Source: an uncultured Prevotellaceae bacterium (GTDB taxonomy: Bacteria; Bacteroidota; Bacteroidia; Bacteroidales; Bacteroidaceae). From it: DNA of 64,000 nucleotides. The position numbers were made by a program, and so were the translations under genes. The notes beneath the pieces are model-generated. The model was not told the origin of the DNA. It did no database searches and saw only the letters and a program-made list of their open reading frames with translations. Shown one piece after another: positions 58,432-64,000 of the stretch (position 1 is its first letter; each line of letters begins with the position of its first letter). Location: positions 1 through 64,000 of the forward strand of contig CADCEQ010000002.1 in the NCBI GenBank assembly GCA_902800435.1, given 5' to 3'.

Positions 58432-59436
58432 ATGAGTTATACTGCAAACGATTTTAAGAAAGGACAGCCGCGGTGGTGTCCGGGTTGTGGCGACCACTTC
58501 TTCCTGGCTTCGCTCCATAAGGCTATGGCCGAGATTGGCGTGGCTCCTGAGAATGTAGCGGTTATCAGCGGTATCGGCTGTTCGAGCCGTCTGCCGCACT
58601 ACATGGCTACCTACGGCATGAACACCATCCACGGACGTGCCGCTGCCATCGCCACCGGTGCCAAGGTGGCTAACCCCGACCTAACCGTCTGGCAGGTGTC
58701 GGGCGACGGCGACGGACTGGCCATCGGCGGTAACCACTTCATCCATGCCAACCGTCGTAACATCGACCTCAACATGATTCTGTTGAACAACCGCATCTAC
58801 GGTCTGACCAAAGGCCAGTACTCTCCGACCAGCCCCCGTGGCTTCGTCTCGAAGTCCTCGCCCTATGGCACCGTCGAGGACCCGTTCCGTCCCGCCGAGC
58901 TGTGCTTCGGTGCCCGCGGCCACTTCTTCGCCCGCTGTGTGGCCACCGACGCCAAGGGCACCGTTGAGGTGCTGAAGGCTGCCTACGAGCACAAGGGCGC
59001 TTCGGTGACCGAGGTGCTGCAGAACTGCGTCATCTTCAACGACCACTGCCACGACATCGTCTACAACAATGAGGGCCGCAAAAAGAACGCCATCTACGTG
59101 CGCCACGGCGAGAAACTGGTGTTCGGCGAGAACAACGAGTTCGGTCTGGTGCAGCAGGGCTTCGGCCTGAAGGTTGTTGAGATTGGCAAGGACGGCTACA
59201 CGCTCGACGACGTGCTTACCCATGATGCCCACTGTCAGGACAACACCCTGCAGCTGAAGCTTGCCCTGATGACTCCCGAGGATGGTTTCCCCATCGCCCT
59301 CGGCGTCATCCGTGACGTGGAGGCTCCCACCTACAACGACGCTGTCTACGCTCAGATTGCTGAGGTCTCGGCCCAGAAGAAGTATCACAACTTCACTGAG
59401 CTGTTAGAGACCAATGACATCTGGGAAGTGAAATAA
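58432..59436 (+). CDS. korB: 2-oxoacid:ferredoxin oxidoreductase subunit beta
   Basis: 334 residues. Iron-sulphur or thiamine-site cysteines in RWCPGCGDHFF (about 14-24) and GIGCSSRLPHYM (about 47-58), thiamine diphosphate/Mg motif GDGDGLAIGGNHFIHA (about 89-104) with NNRIYGLTKGQYSPTS. It holds the thiamine cofactor partner of KorA. A terminator follows after 2 bp. Confidence 0.92.
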   Translation: MSYTANDFKKGQPRWCPGCGDHFFLASLHKAMAEIGVAPENVAVISGIGCSSRLPHYMATYGMNTIHGRAAAIATGAKVANPDLTVWQVSGDGDGLAIGGNHFIHANRRNIDLNMILLNNRIYGLTKGQYSPTSPRGFVSKSSPYGTVEDPFRPAELCFGARGHFFARCVATDAKGTVEVLKAAYEHKGASVTEVLQNCVIFNDHCHDIVYNNEGRKKNAIYVRHGEKLVFGENNEFGLVQQGFGLKVVEIGKDGYTLDDVLTHDAHCQDNTLQLKLALMTPEDGFPIALGVIRDVEAPTYNDAVYAQIAEVSAQKKYHNFTELLETNDIWEVK

Positions 59437-59438
59437 GT

Positions 59439-59467
59439 AAAATCCCCGCCTGGCCGGCGGGGATTTT
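59439..59467. terminator. bidirectional terminator between korB and the AraC-type gene
   Basis: AAAATCCCCGCC and GGCGGGGATTTT, 12-bp stem with a TGGCC loop. Confidence 0.92.
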
Positions 59468-59472
59468 ACTTT

Positions 59473-60045
59473 CTAAAGGTCGCGGGTCAGCATGAGGCGG
59501 TAGTCAACGGGGCTCATGCCGATGGCCTCCTGAATGCGGCGCTGGAGTGTACGCACGTTGGAGAAGCCCGCCTCCTCGGCCACGACGGCAATGGTGTAGT
59601 TGGGCTTCTCACGGAGCAGTCGCAGGGCAGCCAGCACACGCAGGTTGTCGATATAGGCATCAGGCGTGCGGTGGATGGTCTGGTGACGGAAGAGCAGTGC
59701 CAGGCGGTTCTGGCTGACGCCGAGCATCTCGGCCAAGTCGGCCGCGCAGAAGTCGGGGCGCAGATGCGGGCGGTCTTTCTCGATGCGCATCTCAATGAGC
59801 GCCATCAGCTGACCGTCGTCCTGCAGGTCAGCATTGCGCTGCCGCTCGAGGTTGCCCTCCATGATTTCGCGCGCCACTGCCGTCCGCCGAAACAATTCGA
59901 TATTGCACTCGAGCTGTTCCGACAAGTCGAGGTTTCGGCTTACCAGGCGCACCATTTCATCCTTCAGCCGCTCCACCTCCTGCTTCAGGTAGCTGTTCTC
60001 GTCCTGAAGCCGCTTGATTTCTTCGTTTGTCATAGGCTGCTCCAT
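59473..60045 (-). CDS. AraC-type HTH protein with N-terminal coiled coil
   Basis: 190 residues from the ATG at 60045, downstream of the promoter. The N-terminal half (about 8-60, EEIKRLQDENSYLKQEVERL) is a coiled coil, unlike the sugar-binding domain of most AraC proteins; the C-terminal 100 residues have two helix-turn-helix motifs (FCAADLAEMLGVSQNRLALL and IAVVAEEAGFSNVRTLQRR). Probably dimerises through the coiled coil. Small AraC-type proteins of this shape are frequent in Bacteroidales; target unknown. Confidence 0.8.
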   Translation of the reverse strand: MEQPMTNEEIKRLQDENSYLKQEVERLKDEMVRLVSRNLDLSEQLECNIELFRRTAVAREIMEGNLERQRNADLQDDGQLMALIEMRIEKDRPHLRPDFCAADLAEMLGVSQNRLALLFRHQTIHRTPDAYIDNLRVLAALRLLREKPNYTIAVVAEEAGFSNVRTLQRRIQEAIGMSPVDYRLMLTRDL

Positions 60046-60078
60046 CTTGAAGGCATGACACCATCTATTTAGTTGGGG

Positions 60079-60109
60079 CAAAGATACAAATAAAAGCCGA
60101 AAGTCCAAA
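60079..60109 (-). promoter_or_regulatory. promoter of the AraC-type gene
   Basis: Minus strand: TTTG (60106-60109), 19 bp, TATCTTTG (60079-60086). It overlaps the terminator of the preceding gene. Confidence 0.75.
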
Positions 60110-60118
60110 ACTTCCGGC
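60095..60118 (-). terminator. terminator of the clostripain-like gene
   Basis: Minus strand GCCGGAAG, loop TTTTGGA, CTTTCGGC (one G-U pair), then TTTTATTTG. The loop is also the -33 TTTG of the next promoter. Confidence 0.65.
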
Positions 60119-60127
60119 CGTTTTTTT

Positions 60128-61423
60128 TCAGTTTACTGCACTGTACCACTCCATTTTCTTGATGTTTTCATTATACTCTGCATATTTTCCTTTAGCGGGC
60201 GACTGCGGAATAAACATCGAGACACCGTGGAACTTCTCTTCAGTCATTTCAAAATCCACGTAGAAGATACGCCAGGCATCAACTGTATCCCATTTATAGC
60301 CGATGCGCTTCATAACGACGGCCTTGTCCAAAGCCTGCTTCCAATACTGATAGTCGCTTTCTGAGGCATAGCGGCTGATGAAGTCGCCTGCGTCGAAGAA
60401 GAAGTTGTCCTCTGGATAGAACAAGGCCCTTTTTCCTACATGACCGTAGTGAATCATACCCGTCAGGTCGGCATAGTCGCTACCGAGGCTAGCCTTCACG
60501 CCCTGCAGTACGTTGGCAGTAGCATAAGCCACTTCGTCCATCTCGCTCATCTTCACCACCGACAGGGGTAGGTTGCCGTTTACGGAGGCATGGTACTTCT
60601 CGACAATAGAGGTGTAGAATGTCTCGCTCTCGAACATTGCCGGAACAATTTCCTGATAGGGAGCGCCCTTTCCAGGTATCTCGGCAGGCGAACCAATCAC
60701 GTAGTCGGCCACCGAGCGCAGTTCATAGAGGCTCTCCAGGCACATAAAGTAGCAGCAGTCGGCCAGGATGAACTTCAGGTGTGGCATCTTGGCCAATATG
60801 TTCTTCATCGTGGGGATGTTGATCCACTTGCCACTACCGTTCACATAGTTACCATTGTCCAGACCATAGCCGCGGGTTACAGGCATCTCGTTCTCAATCA
60901 GCCAGCCAGTACTGTGGCTCCAGAGCACCAGTCCGTAGTCGCGGGTGGCAGGATAGTGAGAGTAAGCATAGTGCATAGCCTGCTCCATCACCTCAGGATC
61001 GCAGGCACGGGCATCAGTCTTTGTGATGCCCATATCCGTGACAGAAACAGAGTCGACAATCTCTCCGTTCTGGATGCGGGCCAGCCAGGGAGTCTCAAGA
61101 TTGTTTTCCTTCTGATAGCGGCGAACGAACACCAGCAGGCAGTCGGTGCTGCTGAGTTTGCGCGAACCTTCCTTAATCTCCTCCAGGTCATTGTTCAAAT
61201 AGTGCTTGTTGTAGGGATTGTTCGTCAGGTCGTTTTTGCCAGCCATGTATATCAGCACCGTGCGCCCAATGGGCATGCTGACGCCGGATGCATCCCCTGC
61301 ACCTGACCGTCCGTAGAAGTCAGACTCTATATCGTCGTCGTTACAAGCTGTAAGACCGAACACTGTTGCTGCGGTAACGAGGCTCATGAGCATCAGCTTT
61401 ACCAAAGAATCCTTAGTCTTCAT
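60128..61423 (-). CDS. clostripain-like (C11) cysteine peptidase, lipoprotein
   Basis: 431 residues. Lipoprotein signal ending FGLTAC (cysteine about 27). The C11 catalytic dyad is visible: His in GLVLWSHSTGW (about 164-174) and Cys in FILADCCYFMC (about 222-232). TVLIYMAGKNDL (about 55-66) is the usual first strand. C11 peptidases cut after Arg or Lys and are often self-activated. It should act on the cell surface or periplasm. Monocistronic. Confidence 0.87.
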   Translation of the reverse strand: MKTKDSLVKLMLMSLVTAATVFGLTACNDDDIESDFYGRSGAGDASGVSMPIGRTVLIYMAGKNDLTNNPYNKHYLNNDLEEIKEGSRKLSSTDCLLVFVRRYQKENNLETPWLARIQNGEIVDSVSVTDMGITKTDARACDPEVMEQAMHYAYSHYPATRDYGLVLWSHSTGWLIENEMPVTRGYGLDNGNYVNGSGKWINIPTMKNILAKMPHLKFILADCCYFMCLESLYELRSVADYVIGSPAEIPGKGAPYQEIVPAMFESETFYTSIVEKYHASVNGNLPLSVVKMSEMDEVAYATANVLQGVKASLGSDYADLTGMIHYGHVGKRALFYPEDNFFFDAGDFISRYASESDYQYWKQALDKAVVMKRIGYKWDTVDAWRIFYVDFEMTEEKFHGVSMFIPQSPAKGKYAEYNENIKKMEWYSAVN

Positions 61424-61462
61424 AACCGTGAGTTTTTATTTCGTCATTTTTCTTTTCTGATG

Positions 61463-61470
61463 CAAAGATA
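61463..61470 (-). promoter_or_regulatory. -7 element of the clostripain-like gene
   Basis: Minus-strand TATCTTTG followed by CATC, 40 bp before the start codon. Between 61480 and 61740 there are TTGCGAC/GTCGCA words and no gene that I can support. Confidence 0.6.
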
Positions 61471-61744
61471 TGGCTTTTATCAGCAGTGACCATGAATAAT
61501 ACTTTTTTTCGTTCCAAGTTGTTGCGACACAAGCCCGATTTTGCGACAAACCCGCACATAGCCTTCCGAATTTGTCGCATGAGGCAGAAAAAACTGCGCC
61601 TTAGATTCTTTTTCGCCGTAAAATTGCCAACTCCACTTGGCAACCCCGCCGCATAAGGACGGCTGTGGCGCCATAATTCGCCTTTTAGCAGAAAGCAAAA
61701 ACCAAAAAAAGCTGGAAGACGGGCCGCGTCTCGCAAAAACTTCG

Positions 61745-61752
61745 TACCTTTG
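61745..61752 (+). promoter_or_regulatory. -7 element of the SLC13 transporter gene
   Basis: TACCTTTG followed by CGGCC, 38 bp before the ATG at 61791. Confidence 0.65.
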
Positions 61753-61790
61753 CGGCCGCTTACCGAGAAATCATTAAAAATTAAGAAGAT

Positions 61791-63296
61791 ATGTTTCATA
61801 TTTACGAAGGATTCCACCTGGTCGACGCCTACCACAAGATGCGTTACCAGCGGAAGTATCAACCTGCCGATGGTACGAAGCGTGCCATCAAGATTCTGAT
61901 TGTAGCCCTGGTCACGCTGCTGCTCTGGAACATGCCCAGCGAGTGGTTCGGCATCCAGAACCTGACCGTCATCCAGCAGCGCATCATCGCCATCTTTGCC
62001 TTTGCCACGCTGATGTGGATTCTCGAGATTGTCTCGTCGTGGGCCACGTCGGTGGCCATCATCGTGCTGATGCTGCTCTTCTGTTCCGACAGCGGCATAG
62101 CGCCGATGGTCAACGAGGAGGAAGTAGGCGCACTATTATCTTATAAAGGTGTGATGGGATCGTTTGCCGACCCTGTCATTATGCTGTTCATCGGCGGTTT
62201 CGTGCTGGCCATTGCCGCTACAAAGACGGGACTTGACGCCCAGCTGGCCAAGGTGCTGCTGAAGCCCTTCGGCACGCGCAGCGAGATGGTGCTACTGGGT
62301 TTCCTGCTCGTGACAGGCCTGTTCTCGATGTTCGTGTCGAACACGGCTACTGCCGCCATGATGCTGACGTTCCTGACGCCGGTGTTCCGCCAGCTCCCCC
62401 CCGAGGGCAAGGGCCGCATCGCCCTGGCCATGTCTATCCCCGTAGCAGCCAACCTCGGTGGCATGGGCACGCCCATCGGTACGCCCCCGAACAACATCGC
62501 CCTGAAGTATCTGAATGACCCTGAGGGTCTGAACCTCGGCCTCGGCTTCGGCCAGTGGATGATGTTCATGTTCCCGCTCGTCGTCTTGCTGCTGTTCATC
62601 AGCTGGCGCCTGCTGCTGAAGTTCTTCCCCTTCACGCAGAAGACCGTCGAGCTGAAGATTGACGGCGGCATGGAGAAGGGCTTCCACTCAACGGTGGTGG
62701 TCATCACGTTCATCGTCACCATCCTGCTCTGGCTGTCCGACCGCTTCACCGGCATCAATGCCAATACCGTGGCGCTCATACCCTTCTGCGTCTTCGCCCT
62801 GACGGGAGTCATCAACAAGCGCGACCTCGAGCAGATTAACTGGAGTGTCATCTGGATGGTGGCCGGCGGCTTCGCCCTCGGTTACGGTCTCAACAAGTCG
62901 GGACTGGCCGAGAATGCCGTCGAGAGCATTCCCTTCGCCGAGTTCTCGCCGTTGCTCATCCTACTGCTCGGCGGCGCCATCTGCTACGCTCTGTCGAACT
63001 TCATCAGCAACTCGGCCACGGCAGCCCTGCTGATGCCCATCCTGGCCATCGTTTGCTCAGCCATGGGCGACAAGCTCGCTCCCATCGGCGGAACGGGAAC
63101 CGTGCTCATCGGCGTGGCCATCGCCGCCTCGTCGGCTATGATTCTGCCCATCTCGACGCCGCCTAACGCCCTGGCCTTCGCTACGGGCTTCGTCAAGCAG
63201 AGCGAGATGTCAAAGATAGGCATCATCATGGGTGTCATCTCGATGGTGCTGGGCTTCGGTCTTGTCTACCTCATGGGTACGATGCACCTGATATAA
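61791..63296 (+). CDS. SLC13/DASS-family anion:sodium symporter
   Basis: 501 residues with 11-12 hydrophobic segments. Two helical-hairpin SNT motifs, SNTATAAMM (about 184-192) and SNSATAALLMP (about 405-415), and two proline loops (GTPIGTPPNNIAL near 225-237, ISTPPNALAF near 453-462) define the divalent anion symporter family. It should carry dicarboxylates, such as succinate or fumarate, or sulphate, with sodium. Two-gene context: a strong terminator follows. Confidence 0.88.
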   Translation: MFHIYEGFHLVDAYHKMRYQRKYQPADGTKRAIKILIVALVTLLLWNMPSEWFGIQNLTVIQQRIIAIFAFATLMWILEIVSSWATSVAIIVLMLLFCSDSGIAPMVNEEEVGALLSYKGVMGSFADPVIMLFIGGFVLAIAATKTGLDAQLAKVLLKPFGTRSEMVLLGFLLVTGLFSMFVSNTATAAMMLTFLTPVFRQLPPEGKGRIALAMSIPVAANLGGMGTPIGTPPNNIALKYLNDPEGLNLGLGFGQWMMFMFPLVVLLLFISWRLLLKFFPFTQKTVELKIDGGMEKGFHSTVVVITFIVTILLWLSDRFTGINANTVALIPFCVFALTGVINKRDLEQINWSVIWMVAGGFALGYGLNKSGLAENAVESIPFAEFSPLLILLLGGAICYALSNFISNSATAALLMPILAIVCSAMGDKLAPIGGTGTVLIGVAIAASSAMILPISTPPNALAFATGFVKQSEMSKIGIIMGVISMVLGFGLVYLMGTMHLI

Positions 63297-63318
63297 AACA
63301 TCCCCAAAACAGAGTATT

Positions 63319-63361
63319 AACGGTTGCCAATCGAAAAAAAGTCAAACGATTGGCAACCGTT
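63319..63361 (+). terminator. terminator after the SLC13 gene
   Basis: AACGGTTGCCAATCG and CGATTGGCAACCGTT form a perfect 15-bp stem with a 13-nt loop, followed by TTT. Confidence 0.92.
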
Positions 63362-63376
63362 TTCCGTTTTTCTTAT

Positions 63377-63384
63377 TACCTTTG
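63377..63384 (+). promoter_or_regulatory. -7 element of the efflux adaptor operon
   Basis: TACCTTTG followed by CAACC, 21 bp before the ATG at 63406. Confidence 0.65.
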
Positions 63385-63405
63385 CAACCAAAAACCAAGA
63401 AACAC

Positions 63406-64000
63406 ATGAGATACGCAATCATTCTGGCAGTCGGATGCTGGCTCCTGACCACCGGCTGCAGCGAGAAGAAAACTACTGGACAGAAAGCCCCAACGCGCGT
63501 AAAGACGCTCTTGGTGAGTCCCGGTCTGGTCGACGACAGCCACACCTACGTGGGCATTGTCGAGGAGAACGCCGGTACAGCCGTCAGCTTCACCAGCATG
63601 GGCGTGGTCAAGCGTGTGTATGTCAACGAGGGACAGGCCGTCAGCCGCGGCCAGCTCCTCGCCGAGATGGACGCTACGCAGGCCCGCAACGTGCTAAGCG
63701 GCGCCGAGGCCCAGATGGCGCAGGCCAACGACGCCCTGCAGCGCTACCAGATGCTCCACGACAACGGCTCGCTGCCCGAGGTGCAGTGGGTCGAGATTCA
63801 GAGCAAGGTGGCGCAGGCCCGCTCACAGCTCGAGGTGGCCAAGAAGAACCTTGCCGACTGCCGCCTTGTGGCTCCCGTCGGCGGCATCATCGGCCGCAAG
63901 ATGGTGGGTGCCGGCGAGACTGCCATGCCTTCGCAGGCCGTGGTGAGCATTCTCGACATCTCGACGGTGAAGGTTAAGGTGGCCATCCCCGAGGCCGAGA
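63406..64000 (+). CDS. RND efflux membrane-fusion protein, 5' part
   Basis: The open frame from the ATG at 63406 runs to the window edge (198 codons, no stop). Lipoprotein signal ending LLTTGC (cysteine about 18), then a barrel-lipoyl start (TYVGIVEENAGTAVSFTSMG near 47-66), VKRVYVNEGQAVSRGQLLAE (first lipoyl half), a helical hairpin (about 95-145) and APVGGIIGRKMVGAGETAM (second lipoyl half). It is the periplasmic adaptor of an AcrA-type tripartite pump; the RND pump and TolC-like gene should follow outside the window. Confidence 0.85.
   Translation, partial: MRYAIILAVGCWLLTTGCSEKKTTGQKAPTRVKTLLVSPGLVDDSHTYVGIVEENAGTAVSFTSMGVVKRVYVNEGQAVSRGQLLAEMDATQARNVLSGAEAQMAQANDALQRYQMLHDNGSLPEVQWVEIQSKVAQARSQLEVAKKNLADCRLVAPVGGIIGRKMVGAGETAMPSQAVVSILDISTVKVKVAIPEAE

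Overview
This 64 kb window looks like chromosome of a Bacteroidales bacterium, most likely Prevotella/Segatella or a close relative. Three things point there: nearly every promoter I could place has the Bacteroidetes -7 element TAnnTTTG (several with TTTG 18-20 bp upstream); the gene content is typical (BamA with three OmpH/Skp paralogues, DUF6089 and DUF6242 proteins, short Por-like C-terminal tails, pyroglutamate-type secreted proteins); and the gene order around arg, uppS-bamA and korAB matches that order. I see no prophage, insertion sequence, CRISPR array or tRNA. The left edge carries what looks like the leader of an rRNA operon pointing out of the window.

Layout. 0.4-3.9 kb: argR, an ArgA-like GNAT enzyme, argG and argC, with an ARG box overlapping the argR start. 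4-8 kb: a PstS-like lipoprotein, a TlpA-type thioredoxin lipoprotein-like protein and an HU-like protein. 8.2-14.9 kb: argD, proC, an XRE-cupin regulator, an acyl-CoA synthetase, a small membrane protein, proB and proA. 14.9-20 kb (minus): a PafA-like phosphatase, then a 100-nt structured RNA candidate, a Ro60/TROVE protein, a sialate O-acetylesterase and a Nudix hydrolase. 20.2-28.3 kb: a beta-mannan/galactomannan oligosaccharide module (AraC regulator, GH36 alpha-galactosidase, GH130 mannosylglucose phosphorylase, cation symporter, cellobiose 2-epimerase, mannose-6-phosphate isomerase). 28.7-32.6 kb: a 1219-residue surface protein plus a 67-residue peptide. 33-43 kb: TorF-like porin, rbfA, a LolC/E permease, then a minus-strand envelope operon (DUF6242, DUF6089, uppS, bamA, three Skp proteins, murI). 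43.3-46.4 kb: an autonomous 31-residue membrane peptide, pckA, a small lipoprotein and a PIN-type toxin-antitoxin pair. 46.5-48.6 kb: a dockerin protein, a cohesin-like protein and a second small peptide. 49.2-55.3 kb: glutaminyl-cyclase-like lipoprotein, a glutamine amidotransferase/dipeptidase fusion, an Lrp regulator and three FKBP isomerases. 55.4-64 kb: sirtuin, korAB, an AraC-type regulator, a clostripain-like peptidase, an SLC13 transporter and the start of an RND efflux adaptor that runs off the window.

The most unusual things are: (1) the 100-nt multi-stem RNA just upstream of the Ro60 gene, a candidate Y RNA; (2) two unlinked copies of the same gene pair, a secreted protein with a shared C-terminal module followed by a short MKK-x-Y-x-x-P-x-x-E peptide; (3) a paired GC-rich palindromic element that straddles the start codons of both argC and bamA and is translated in both, also supplying the uppS stop codon; (4) short tandem repeats with an 8-bp period but a different unit at each locus, placed at gene junctions and sometimes inside genes, where one forms the hydrophobic core of a lipoprotein signal peptide; (5) five CTAG tetramers at exact 9-bp spacing inside proA.
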